A DNA stretch of 64,000 nt, taken from assembly GCA_020636435.1 (NCBI GenBank), contig JACJXX010000002.1, positions 3,224,001-3,288,000 on the forward strand, read 5' to 3'. This document shows, in pieces, positions 19,101-27,262 of the stretch. The number at the start of each line of letters is the position of its first letter. Position 1 is the stretch's first letter. The position numbers were made by a program, and so were the translations under genes. The DNA comes from Lewinellaceae bacterium. Its GTDB lineage: Bacteria > Bacteroidota > Bacteroidia > Chitinophagales > Saprospiraceae. Below the pieces are notes generated by a model. That model did no database searches. It saw only the letters and a list, made by a program, of their open reading frames with translations, and was not told the DNA's origin.

Positions 19101-20297
19101 GTTCATCGCTCGTTCGACGAAATTGATCACCGGCTTTTGCGCTACTACCTTAAAAAGCGCATCCAGGATGAAAGAGTCCTGGATTTGATCACCAAAATGC
19201 TACGATGTGGCATCTGGGAAAAGGGCCAGATTAGTTACCCGAAGCGAGGAGTCCCGCAAGGTTCAGTTGTCAGCCCTTTGTTAGCCAATGTACTGCTTCA
19301 CGAGTTTGACGAGTGGTATGTAAGAACCTACAGGATACGCCCGGAGTGGTCACACCTATCTTCATCATCTCTCCAATATCACCGTAAAAAGGAGGTTGGA
19401 GGCACTCTTATGCTAACCCGTTACGCTGACGACTGGGTGGCTATTTGGAACGGAAGTGCGAAAAGAATTCCAGAGATTAAAGCAGAGATCGCAACTTTCT
19501 TTTCTGACACACTCAAACTTCAGCTATCGGAAGAAAAGACACTCATTACTCATATCGATGATGGTTTTGACTTCCTGGGTTATCACATTAAAGGTGCACG
19601 TCGATGGGAAGATGATCAATGGAGGCTATTCTCTCTTGTATCAGAACGTGGCATCCGACGCTTCCGCGATGGGATCAAACTAATCGCTCAACAAACTTTT
19701 ACCGATGAAGTAGCCGCCTTCACGGCCTTTTCCGGATTGATCAGAGGCTGGGGAAACTACTATGCCTATGCTGCTAGTAGCCGGTTAATGGACAGTTTGG
19801 ATGCCTTCATTTACCAACAGATGTGGAAATACCTATTGGGTAAGAACAAACATGTAGGAGCCAAGAAAGTCTTCTTCAAATATACCTTACCGAGAAACCT
19901 TAAAAAAGTCGGTTACTTTGACTTAGGTTTAGTAGTAGGTAAAGCGGTTATACGCGTCCCACGACTGAGCGGTATTGCTCGCAAACCCCTTATGTTGAAG
20001 TATCCGCCCCATCCCTACTTATTACCAAATAGGAATAAGGTGATACTAAATCCCGGGCCATCAGATGAACGATGGTGGGACCAGCATATTTGGGCGGGAC
20101 AGGAAGGTAAACGTAAAGGCCAACGAAGGTTGTCTATCGAAGTGCTTTCGAGAGATGCAGTTTGTCAGGTATGTGGTCAAACTCAAAGCCAAGAAGCCCA
20201 CCATGATCCAGCCTGGAAAGAAAGCCAAAAGCACAAACCAGGCAAGGCCATGGGGGTTTGCAAAACATGCCATCGGCAAATACTGCATAGCGCTTGA
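19101..20297 (+). pseudogene. Group II intron reverse transcriptase/maturase, C-terminal part (inner intron)
   Basis: Open frame from about 19101 with no start of its own. It begins within the RT-2 motif (SFDEIDHRLLRYYLKKRI) and runs through GVPQGSVVSPLLANVLLHEFDEW, the catalytic RYADDWVAIW, a maturase domain (LIRGWGNYYAYAA) and a C-terminal HNH-type endonuclease region (CQVCG...HHDPAW...CKTCH). The N-terminal third is missing, cut by the serine recombinase element. The sequence type differs from the outer intron protein, so this belongs to a second, inner intron. Confidence 0.85.
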
Positions 20298-20308
20298 ATT
20301 ATTGGACG

Positions 20309-20403
20309 GAAAGCCTGGTGAATTGAAAGGTTCACGCCGGGTTTGGGCCAGCGGGCGAGGGTCAGCACCTCTGGGATGACTAGAGGCAAGCGCCTCATCC
20401 GAC
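20309..20403 (+). ncRNA. Inner group II intron 3' end (domains V-VI)
   Basis: AAGCCTGGTGAA...TTGAAAG...GTTCACGCCGGGTTT (20309-20344) folds as a domain V hairpin, followed by a GC-rich hairpin and a terminal CCGAC ending at 20403. Immediately after it, the outer reverse transcriptase resumes with WHVVTATDK. The inner intron therefore sits right behind the YADD codons of the outer gene. Confidence 0.7.
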
Positions 20404-21270
20404 TGGCATGTTGTAACGGCAACGGACAAAACCGTGTTAGCTGAGCAAGTTCAACCAGCTATCGAAGCCTTTCTCGAAGAAAGAGGGCTAGAATTATCGG
20501 CCGAAAAGACGGTAATCACCAACATCTACGAAGGCTTTGATTTCCTGGGGCAGAATTTGCGTAAGTTCGGCAATGGAAAACTCATCATCCAACCCTCAAA
20601 GAAAAGCGTGAAGAAGTTACTGGACAAAACTCGCGAGGCGATAAAACAAATGTATGCGGCTCCAGCCAGTGTACTTACCATCACGATTAACAACATGACT
20701 AAGGGGTGGGCGATGTATCATCGGCATTGCTGCGCCAAAAAGACATTCAACTGGATAGGCTGCCACATCTGGAAAGCCATTTGGAAATGGTGTGTCCGCC
20801 GCCATCCAAACAAAGGCAGAAAGTGGATAGCCCAAAAGTACTTCACTCTCCACTAGGGAAACCGGTGGACTTTCTTTGGTAAAGATGGCGAGGCCACCCA
20901 CTATTTATCCAAATTGGTCAAAGTGCCTATCCGGAGACATGTCAAAATCAAAGCTATGGCAAACCCTTTCACTAGGGAGGATGAAATATGCTTTGAACAA
21001 CATATTCAACGCAAGATGTTGAATACCTGGCGCAAAAGGACAAAGTTGGTAATCATATTCCGTCGTCAAACCGGTAAATGTCCAATGTGCAACCAAGTTA
21101 TTACCAAGCAAACCGGTTGGCACATCCATCACAAAATCGAACGCAACCAGGGCGGAAAGGATTCGCTGGACAACCTGCTTATGTTACACCCGAACTGTCA
21201 TTACCAGGCACACCATCTTGGCATTCAATTTGATGGCGACGTTCCCAAAAGAGCGTCAGAACATGCTTGA
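20404..21270 (+). pseudogene. Outer-intron reverse transcriptase, C-terminal fragment with HNH domain and amber stop
   Basis: Resumes after YADD with WHVVTATDKTVLAEQ, then ERGLELSAEKTVITNIYEGFDFLG, a maturase domain (NNMTKGWAMYHRHCC) and a C-terminal HNH endonuclease (CPMC...HIHHKIERNQGGKD...LHPNCH). An in-frame TAG at 20854-20856 splits it. The residues on either side (YFTLH and GNRWTFFGKDGEATHYL) read as one protein with Gln replaced by stop. With its middle also missing, this maturase cannot be functional. Confidence 0.85.
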
Positions 21271-21344
21271 GCCTAGTGCGGGGAAAACTCGCTCGCTGGG
21301 TTCTCAGGGGGGAAAGAGGCAGAAATGCCTCTGACCTACCCGAC
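21269..21344 (+). ncRNA. Outer group II intron domains V and VI
   Basis: Domain V (21269-21304, GAGCCTAGTGCGGGG...CGCTGGGTTCT) keeps the AGC catalytic triad and the paired shape. Domain VI (AAAGAGGCAGAAATGCCTCT then GACCTACCCGAC) has an unpaired A eight to ten bases before the intron end at 21344. Confidence 0.8.
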
Positions 21345-21517
21345 CGTTTAGGCTTAATGCGACGAACAACTCTTTTTCCGCTTCAGTGACTGCCTGGATT
21401 GAAGCTACCGGCGCTATCGGCTTACAGTCCAGGGCCGGCCGTTATGGCGGCACATATGCTCACCGGGAGATCGCCTTAAATTTTTGTTACTGGCTTTCTC
21501 CAACGTTTCAGGTATAG
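21345..21517 (+). pseudogene. KilA-N domain protein, 3' exon
   Basis: Continues the 5' exon in frame: TFRLNATNNSFSASVTAWIE, ATGAIGLQSRAGRYGGTYAH and REIALNFCYWLSPTFQV, then TAG at 21515-21517. This is the second half of a KilA-N domain. Typical proteins continue a few residues further (an -LYLIKEF-like tail), so the 3' end may also be slightly truncated. Confidence 0.85.
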
Positions 21518-21724
21518 ACGGCCATTGACCAAATGTCTGTTTTGGCCGGTTCGAAGTCTCTGGATCCTTTGAAGCCCGAAAAGAAACTTAAAAAGGGAAA
21601 GTAGTTGGTTTATCGGCAAGCAGGGACAACCTGGTGCGACTAGAACGAAACAACCAGGCAGTACCGCTCCATCCAGATCAATGCGCTTAGGCGGGAAGGA
21701 TTTGGCGTTCTCCTTCGTCCATGT

Positions 21725-21828
21725 TCCGCTTCTTTTGGTAGGAAGAACTGCCCGCCTTGCATCGGCGCCGGCAACGAAATCAACGGCCTGACTCCGCTTC
21801 TTTTGGTAGGAAGAACTGCCCGCCTTGC
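21725..21828. repeat. Pair of 36-bp direct repeats
   Basis: TCCGCTTCTTTTGGTAGGAA... at 21725-21760 recurs exactly at 21793-21828, 68 bp apart. No gene lies between the KilA-N exon and 21865, so this spacer contains only this duplication. Confidence 0.8.
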
Positions 21829-21864
21829 CCTTGATAAGCGAACTTTGTCAAAAAAGGTTAAGCC

Positions 21865-22506
21865 ATGTTGCGACGTTTACTCTTTACCCTGGGAAAGCTG
21901 CTTTTTCTCTTTGCCTTGCCTTTCTTCTTGCTTATCCGCGGCTCGGTTTTTCTGCATGAAAACTATGCGCTGTCCGCCTGGGGATCCATGCTGGGCGGCG
22001 TGTTCATGAGCGCCGCGCTCCTTTTCGTTTATATTTCCTATTTGCATAACCGGCTGGCTGGCCGGGCCGGCAATGCCCGCCGTACTTATGGGCTGGCTTT
22101 TGCCCTGGTGGCCGTCTATTGCCTGCCGGGGCTGTTCTACTTGTCGGCGTCCAATGCCAAGGAGGAGCCGGTTCGCCAGGAATTTACCAGCCTGCACCCC
22201 GTCCTGCGGTTGGGCGTGAGCACGCTTGCGTTTTTGGATAAAAACCTGATCGTCACCGATGCCGGCCGGCAGCCGGAGGACTATGGCCGGATGGGCCTGC
22301 CGGCCAACAGCCATTCTCTGCATTACCTCCAGAGCAGCGGCTATGCCCACGCCGTGGACCTCCGCACCATCCGGCAGGGCGAAATCCGGAATGCCTTGGT
22401 AGCCGGCTACTTCCGGTTTATGGGGTTCAACACCCTGCGCCACGTGGGCACTGCGGGCCACCTGCACGTTTCGCTGATGAGCCATGGGCGGCCGGGAGGG
22501 ATTTAG
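21865..22506 (+). CDS. Membrane-anchored M15-like peptidase domain protein
   Basis: 213 aa with three hydrophobic segments (about 5-28, 38-60 and 75-95) and a C-terminal periplasmic part. That part has SLHYLQSSGYAHAVDLRTI (His...His...Asp) and later GHLHVSL, an arrangement like the zinc ligands of M15/VanY-type D-Ala-D-Ala peptidases (SxHxxGxAxD ... HxH). It may trim cell-wall peptides or be a degenerate relative. The start ATG 21865 is followed by a basic residue cluster and the first membrane helix. It stands alone in its neighbourhood. Confidence 0.65.
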   Translation: MLRRLLFTLGKLLFLFALPFFLLIRGSVFLHENYALSAWGSMLGGVFMSAALLFVYISYLHNRLAGRAGNARRTYGLAFALVAVYCLPGLFYLSASNAKEEPVRQEFTSLHPVLRLGVSTLAFLDKNLIVTDAGRQPEDYGRMGLPANSHSLHYLQSSGYAHAVDLRTIRQGEIRNALVAGYFRFMGFNTLRHVGTAGHLHVSLMSHGRPGGI

Positions 22507-23577
22507 GAAGTTCGGTTTTGATTGATTTTGGGCAAAATCCAATACTAATCGCTCAACTGTCCCCAAGAACCATGTAAAGGCCATCATAAACAAGGCAGCA
22601 GCAGCCCCGGCTCCTGCCAGCAACATGGCCGCTTCCGGATGGCCTTCCTCCCGTTGGCTAACCACACCCCCAGCAGGCTCTGCAAGTTACTGCCTCGCTC
22701 GGCGCTTGCCATGGCCGTACGTGGTGCAGCTCGCCCATTTAAGCTAGACGGTAGACTGATTTATGGGCTCGCTTCTGCGGCTGCGGGCGCTCCGCCATGG
22801 CAGCGGCTCGCTGTGGCAGTATGGCTGCAGTGCCTGCTGGCTGTGCCGGCGCTCGGGCTGGCGGGTGCATGCTGCTTTTCCCGCGCTGTTATCCTTTCTA
22901 TCATGTTGTTTTCTATCGTTTCTACTGTTTCTTCCTATTCTACGGTGGGCTTCTCCGGTTCTCGTTCTGCGCCTTCGTCCTCTGCTTCTCTGCCGGGCCA
23001 GCTGGCGGCGGCGCTGACGGCTGCCTGCTCGGTGCTGGTGGGCTGTGCTTCGGGGGTTGATGCGGCAGTGCGGGCCCTGTGGAATTTGCAGATGCAAGTA
23101 TTCCACAGGGCGGGCGACTCGCCCGTCGGCTCAGGTGTTCCGGGCTTCGGCTTTTGGCTCCGGGGCGTTTGCTTTTCCGGCGCGCTCGGCGGCGCTGGTG
23201 CGGTCGGTTGCGGCTGGGCGGGGCTGTTTGGTGGCGTTCCCGGGCGGGCCGTGTCCTGGGGCTGTCCGGGTTAGCCGGCAGTTTGCAGGGCATGGCACGG
23301 GCTCCTGGGGGTCGGTGGCTATGGCTCTTGGGCTGGGTTTGCCGACGTTCGTCCTTGCGCCGTTGCCGGCGGGGGCTCCTGAGGCTTGGCGGGCGTGGTG
23401 TGGGCCGCTGGCTGGCCAGTTTTCCTGTGTAGGCGGGGCTGGGGGGCAGTGTTGGCTTTGGTGCCCGGCGGTGCCGTTGCAGGGGCGGTTGTTGTAGGGC
23501 ATGGGCTCCCGGCGGGGTGTTGCCGGGAGCTTTGCATCTGTTTATTCATGAAAGAAATGGGGAAGCTGCCGCAACCG
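22507..23577. other. Gene-free GC-rich stretch
   Basis: About 1.07 kb in which overlapping frames on both strands are all low in complexity (Ala/Gly/Pro/Arg/Ser). I see no family signature, so I call no gene. It contains the palindrome at 23074-23111. Confidence 0.5.
23074..23111. repeat. Palindromic repeat, copy 4 (GCCCTGTGGAAT...ATTCCACAGGGC)
   Basis: Perfect 12-bp outer arms (23074-23085 and 23100-23111) enclose a TTGCA-GA-TGCAA inner stem, close to the inner stem of the copy at 11753. Confidence 0.75.
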
Positions 23578-24951
23578 TCACCGCTTTATCACTTTCTTCG
23601 CAACGAGCAGGCCCTCCGCCTGCCAAACCGACAAATAGTACAGCCTCGGCGGCGGGCCGTCCAAGTTGAAGTGGAAGGTGTTGCCTGTGGTTAGTTTTTG
23701 GGCATACACAACTTGCCCGGAGGCGCCGATGACGGCAACCGAGAGGTTGCTTGCCTCCCTGCCCAGGGTGACGGCAACTTGGCTGTTGAAGGGGTTGGGG
23801 TATACCTGAAACTCGGCTGCGCCGGGTTCCCGGGCTGCGGTAGCCGGCTCCAGTTGGATATAACGTATGGCATGGTTGTTAAAGTCAACCACGTACAGGC
23901 GGTTGCGGCTGCTGTCCAGGACAATTCCTCTTGGGAAGTTGAACTGGGCCAGGGTGTCCGGGCCGTCTTCGAAGCCGGCTTGCCCGGAACCGGCAAAGGT
24001 GGCGGCATAGCCGCCGGGGGTGATCTTCCGCACCCGGTTGCTGGAGCCGTCGCCGGCGTAGACGTCTCCGCTTAGGGTTACGTGGCAGGCAGTAGGCACA
24101 TTAAACCGGGCAATATCGCCGGGGCCGTCCTGGAAGCCGCCAGCATCGGGGCCGAAACCACCGCTGCCGGCAAGGGTGGTTACGGACTGGCTGGCGCTTA
24201 TTTTCCGGATGCGGTGGTTGTAGGCGTCGGCTACGTAGATGTTGTTCTCAGCATCGATGGTAAGCTCGGTCGGGGTGTAAAACCGGGCGTCTGTGCCGGC
24301 GGCATCGACATAATCTCCGACGCTCTGCACGCCCATGGATGCCCCGCCGCCTGCCCAGGTCGAGGCCACCCCTTCTGCCGAGATTTTCCGTATCCGGTGG
24401 TTCCATCTGTCGCTAATGTATAGGTTGCCCTGGTTGTCGAGGCAGATTCCTCTTGGGTAGTTGAACTGGGCTTCCAGGGCGGGCCCGTCTGCGTAACCGG
24501 GGCTGGCGGTGCCGGCGATGGTGGTTACTTCGCCGGATGGGGAGATTTTACGGATGCGCTGGTTTAAAAAGTCAGAAACGTACAGGTTGCCTTCTGGATC
24601 AAAGCACAGGTTGATCGGGCTGTTGAACCTGGCTTCGTTTGCCGGGCCGTCTGCATATCCGGCGATGCCGGCGCCGGCGTAAGTGGTTACCTGGCCTTCT
24701 GTGCTGACCTTGCGGATGACATGGTTGTTGCCGTCGGCTAAGTACAGGTAGCCTTCCGGGCCGAGGGCGATGCCAAAGGGGTTGTTGAAACGGGCAATGC
24801 TGGTGTCTCCGTCTACGTAGCCAGGGCTGCCGGTGCCGGCATAGGTGTGGACGTAGTTTTGGCTATAGCTGGCCTGTATAGCCAGGAAAAGGCATAGCGG
24901 GAACAGTCAGGTGGCATTGAACGTTTTGCTGATTGAAGGGGGATGGGGCAT
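23578..24951 (-). pseudogene. Secreted NHL-repeat beta-propeller protein with T9SS domain; in-frame stop in the signal peptide
   Basis: Multiple NHL repeats (GxPGYVDG..ARFNNPFGIAL....LYLADGNNHVIRKV and similar, six or so) form a predicted beta-propeller, followed by a T9SS sorting domain (VYPNPFNSQVAV ... KKVIKR). A Met at 24951 starts MPHPPSISKTFNAT, then TGA at 24907-24909, then LFPLCLFLAIQASYSQ in the same frame. The two parts together look like an ordinary signal peptide cut by the stop. Internal starts such as GTG 24369 would lose the signal peptide and half of the propeller. It is either a recent nonsense mutation, read-through or a sequence error. The rest of the frame is intact. Confidence 0.75.
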
Positions 24952-24959
24952 GAATGAAT

Positions 24960-25367
24960 TTATTTTTGAAAAAACTTATCAAACCCTTTTATCCGTAGTC
25001 CAGTTTTAAGTTTTTCATCTCCCGTCCAAAGCTCACAATCCAGCTCCAGGCAAAGTGCTACGAACGGCGTGTCTTTCTCATCGACATCTTTACAGAGCTG
25101 ATGCGCCCCAATGAAAACAGAAGTCGGGATCAGGTCCTCGTTTATGAATTTGACTCTTGCCAGGAGTTTCGCCAGAAGTTCCGTGACTTCTTCCTCAGTT
25201 CCTTTAGAAAGCTCAACAATTTTATTCCGATGTTTGAATATTTCTGCAATCAGATAGTTGGGAGCACAAAAATTTATTTCTGGATTATCCAGCGCCTCAC
25301 GGATCCTCGACTCCGATTTGATCAAAGCTGAGAAGATTATGTTGGTGTCTACAACTACCCACTTCAT
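24960..25367 (-). CDS. PIN-domain toxin-like ribonuclease
   Basis: 135-aa PIN domain, starting at MKWVVVDTNIIFSALIK because this ATG overlaps the stop of the upstream gene (ATGA). Conserved acidic residues are the Asp in VVDTN, a mid-domain Glu (LIAEIFKH) and the C-terminal Asp pair (DEKDTPFVALCLELDCELWTGDEK), as in VapC-type RNases. With the small upstream protein it forms a toxin-antitoxin-like pair. It could also be a housekeeping PIN protein, but the tight coupling favours a toxin. Confidence 0.8.
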   Translation of the reverse strand: MKWVVVDTNIIFSALIKSESRIREALDNPEINFCAPNYLIAEIFKHRNKIVELSKGTEEEVTELLAKLLARVKFINEDLIPTSVFIGAHQLCKDVDEKDTPFVALCLELDCELWTGDEKLKTGLRIKGFDKFFQK

Positions 25368-25585
25368 TTTTCCGGATTGAGTAGCCGCTCCTTGTTCTTT
25401 TCCCACCAGCTTTGCTTAATGTCTTCGCCTATTTCCAACACCTTGGGGCCGACATCTACTTTGTGGGCCAAAAACTCGACTCGGAGGTTTTCTACTAGCC
25501 TCAGAATGATATCCTTATCCACAAGGTCCCTGTCTATTGTGATCAGGAATTTATTGTTCGTCGTTTGAAAACTGATTGCACTCAT
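25364..25585 (-). CDS. Antitoxin-like small protein paired with the PIN protein
   Basis: 73-aa protein (MSAISFQTTNNKFLITIDRD...) with a beta-rich N-terminus that could be a dimerisation/DNA-binding fold and a charged C-terminal tail (EDIKQSWWEKNKERLLNPEK) suited to wrap around a toxin. Its stop overlaps the toxin start by 4 bp. No named antitoxin family is recognised, so the role rests on position and size. Confidence 0.7.
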   Translation of the reverse strand: MSAISFQTTNNKFLITIDRDLVDKDIILRLVENLRVEFLAHKVDVGPKVLEIGEDIKQSWWEKNKERLLNPEK

Positions 25586-25808
25586 TTTATATCTGTCTTT
25601 TCCTGCAATTTATGAAAAAGTACCTTAGGTTTCAATTCTTTTTGCCATGGTTGGTTCTTTAAACCAGGCAAGTTTAGCCTGTCCTGTGCCCTGTTCTCTG
25701 ACGCTAAAAACAATGTTTTTAACGCTACTGGCTAGGTTTTCCTATCTTCCCCTCCGGAAAACAGCAGAGGTGTCAAAATCCATTTTCTGACATCTTAATG
25801 CTACCGCT

Positions 25809-26246
25809 ATGAAAACCGCCTGTTTGCTCCTGCTCTCCCTGCTGGCTTTGGCCGGCTACGGACAGCAACCTTTTCCTTCCTCGGCTAGAACGCCTGTCGC
25901 CACTAATGTCCTCCAACTCTTCCAGGGCGCCCGCTGCCAGGAACGGGGCGAGGCTACCGAACAGCTCGAAGCTTACGGCTTCCACCGCTTCCGGCAGCTT
26001 GCGGCCTTCTACGAGCCGATGAACGCCTATCCTTTCTGCATCTATTTCCGGGAAAAGGAAGACGGACCGCTGTACCTGCTTTTCAAGGGCTTTTGCCGCG
26101 GGATGCACGTGACGGTGCCGGTGGCTTACCAAGGCTTTTATTATGTGGCCATTTTCGACCAGCAACGGCCTTCGCTGCTGGAAGTGGATGCCCGGCAGCA
26201 GGAGATGGGAGTCCAATATTCGGCGGCTTGTGTGCTGCATAATTAA
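25809..26246 (+). CDS. Secreted hypothetical protein (145 aa)
   Basis: Signal peptide MKTACLLLLSLLALAGYGQQ, then about 125 residues with a periodic mixed alpha/beta pattern and no known motif. No lipobox Cys follows the hydrophobic stretch, so export to the periplasm or outside is expected. It lies 24 bp upstream of a lipoprotein gene on the same strand, so the two probably form an operon. Unrecognised. Confidence 0.75.
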   Translation: MKTACLLLLSLLALAGYGQQPFPSSARTPVATNVLQLFQGARCQERGEATEQLEAYGFHRFRQLAAFYEPMNAYPFCIYFREKEDGPLYLLFKGFCRGMHVTVPVAYQGFYYVAIFDQQRPSLLEVDARQQEMGVQYSAACVLHN

Positions 26247-26270
26247 AAGCTTGTTTTAAATCCTGAAGCT

Positions 26271-26840
26271 ATGAAAACTGTTTTCCTGTTTCTATTCCTT
26301 GTACCGCTCTTCCTGCTTTCCTGCGAGAAAGGGGCTCATTTGCAGGAGGCCCCGGCCGGCGTGCCAGCGGACACCCAGGCAGATAAGCCGGCACCGTCTT
26401 CCTGCCCTTATCCGGAATACGACCCGCCGGATATTGTGCCAGGCACCAACTGCCACGACCCCTGCCAGTTCGTCTACGAGGGCTGGGTGGATTTTGAAGC
26501 GGGCCTGCTGGATATCAATTGCCAGCGCCTGCCCCTCTCCTCCCCTGCCTTGTCGTTCAGCATCGATAGCACGCTCATCCGGCAGGTGGGAGTTGGTTAC
26601 CTGAAAGCCTTGCGCATCCAGGCGCCGGGCATCGGGGCCTGGTGTGCCGGCAAAGCCTTTTTCCTGGCGGAGGGCTGCCCAGCTCCGGAGCGCACTTTCC
26701 TTTATGTCGGCCACGACGGGGTGAGCGAGTTCCAAGTTGTCTGGCCAAAGGGCTTCTGGGATTGCGCTGCCGGGAAGCGGATCAATTTTCGGTTGATCGC
26801 CCGAAATCCGCTGGGGCTGAAGGGGGAGGGTGAGCCTTAA
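26271..26840 (+). CDS. Lipoprotein of unknown function (189 aa)
   Basis: Signal peptide with lipobox (FLFLVPLFLLSCEKG; Cys about residue 18). The mature part has paired cysteines (CPYPEYDPP ... CHDPCQFV ... CQRLP ... WCAGK ... GCPAPE) that could form disulfides. No domain is recognised. The start context GAAGCTATG resembles that of several neighbours. Second gene of a likely two-gene unit with 25809-26246. Confidence 0.75.
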   Translation: MKTVFLFLFLVPLFLLSCEKGAHLQEAPAGVPADTQADKPAPSSCPYPEYDPPDIVPGTNCHDPCQFVYEGWVDFEAGLLDINCQRLPLSSPALSFSIDSTLIRQVGVGYLKALRIQAPGIGAWCAGKAFFLAEGCPAPERTFLYVGHDGVSEFQVVWPKGFWDCAAGKRINFRLIARNPLGLKGEGEP

Positions 26841-26865
26841 TAGGTTACTGGACATTTGCTGGGCG

Positions 26866-26928
26866 GTGTAAACGTGTAAGCGTGTAAGCGTGTAAAAGAA
26901 GGGGCTCTCAGGCATTTACACTTTTACA
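26866..26928. repeat. Intergenic inverted repeat built from GTGTAAGC words
   Basis: GTGTAAACGTGTAAGCGTGTAAG... (from 26866) faces TTTACACTTTTACAC (26915-26928), with another TTTACAC near 26970. It lies right after a stop codon. Confidence 0.6.
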
Positions 26929-27100
26929 CCCTCTTCGTCCGCCGAAGCCATTGCGAAGGTGGATACACCTTTACACAAATGGGCCCCCAAATGCCCAGTA
27001 GCGCGAGCTTTTTCCCATCTACCATGTCGCATCTGTCCTCCTGGGGCCGGCCGTTGCCGGCTCCAGCTTTTTATGCTGCTGAAAGTTTACCACCAAAATA

Positions 27101-27130
27101 TTGACAAACCGTACGCTTTTAGCGTATATT
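27101..27130 (+). promoter_or_regulatory. Candidate promoter TTGACA-N18-TATATT
   Basis: TTGACA 27101-27106 and TATATT 27125-27130. It would drive the structured leader at 27135-27241. The same boxes and spacing occur at 33834-33863. Confidence 0.5.
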
Positions 27131-27134
27131 ACGG

Positions 27135-27241
27135 GCGTTATGGGTAGCTGTTTCCTGGAAACGGCTGCCCATTTCTTTTTTCACGTACAGCTACCCTTTA
27201 CTAATTTCTTTGCGGGCAGCCTTTCGGGGCTGCCTTTTTTA
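27135..27241 (+). ncRNA. Candidate attenuator leader RNA upstream of the KEQLQ lipoprotein gene
   Basis: Five complementary segments lie in about 95 bases: 1, GGGTAGCTGTTTCC (27142-27155); 2, GGAAACGGCTGCCC (27157-27170); 3, ACAGCTACCC (27187-27196); 4, GGGCAGCC (27214-27221); 5, GGGGCTGCC (27226-27234) followed by six Ts. Segment 1 can pair with 2 (hairpin followed by T-rich ATTTCTTTTTT) or with 3. Segment 4 can pair with 5 (a standard terminator) or with 2. Such mutually exclusive pairings are typical of attenuators and riboswitches. It could also be a free small RNA ending at 27240. Confidence 0.5.
27214..27240 (+). terminator. Rho-independent terminator just upstream of the lipoprotein gene
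   Basis: Stem GGCAGCC/GGCTGCC with a TTTCG-containing loop, then TTTTTT (27235-27240), 23 bp before the ATG at 27263. Placed here it would stop transcripts from the 27101 promoter unless prevented. Confidence 0.75.
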
Positions 27242-27262
27242 TTTCTCTAAACCTATAAAGCT

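Larger units (their letters stand above)
16606..19107 (-). mobile_element. Large serine recombinase element inserted in the intron
   Basis: About 2.5 kb carrying three minus-strand genes, inserted in plus-strand reverse transcriptase sequence. The hexamer TTCATC occurs at both edges (16606-16611 and 19102-19107), as expected for the short crossover core left by a large serine recombinase. There are no long terminal inverted repeats. Joining the two edges does not restore a reverse transcriptase frame, so the flanks had already been rearranged or come from two introns. Confidence 0.6.
15332..21344 (+). mobile_element. Composite group II intron (outer intron) inserted in the KilA-N gene
   Basis: The 5' end GTGCGAC at 15332 fits the GUGYG intron start. 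The 3' end has a domain V hairpin (21269-21304), a domain VI with a bulged A, and a final CGAC at 21344. The last bases of the 5' exon (TGCCA) could pair with TGGCA at 15467-15471 as an EBS1-IBS1 contact. The ribozyme 5' part occupies about 15332-15950. Its reverse transcriptase is represented by an N-terminal piece (15953-16611) and a C-terminal piece (20404-21270). Between them sit a serine recombinase element and the 3' part of a second intron. The outer maturase is therefore dead, and any splicing would need help in trans. Confidence 0.8.

Noticed and set aside
16606..19107. Excision of the serine recombinase element restoring a single reverse transcriptase gene
   Set aside because: Joining at TTCATC leaves the two reverse transcriptase pieces in different frames, and their sequence classes differ.
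22639..23274. Long open frames on both strands in the GC-rich 22.6-23.5 kb stretch
   Set aside because: Low-complexity Ala/Gly/Arg/Ser composition in all overlapping frames, no motif, and a palindromic repeat inside. GC-rich DNA gives long frames by chance.
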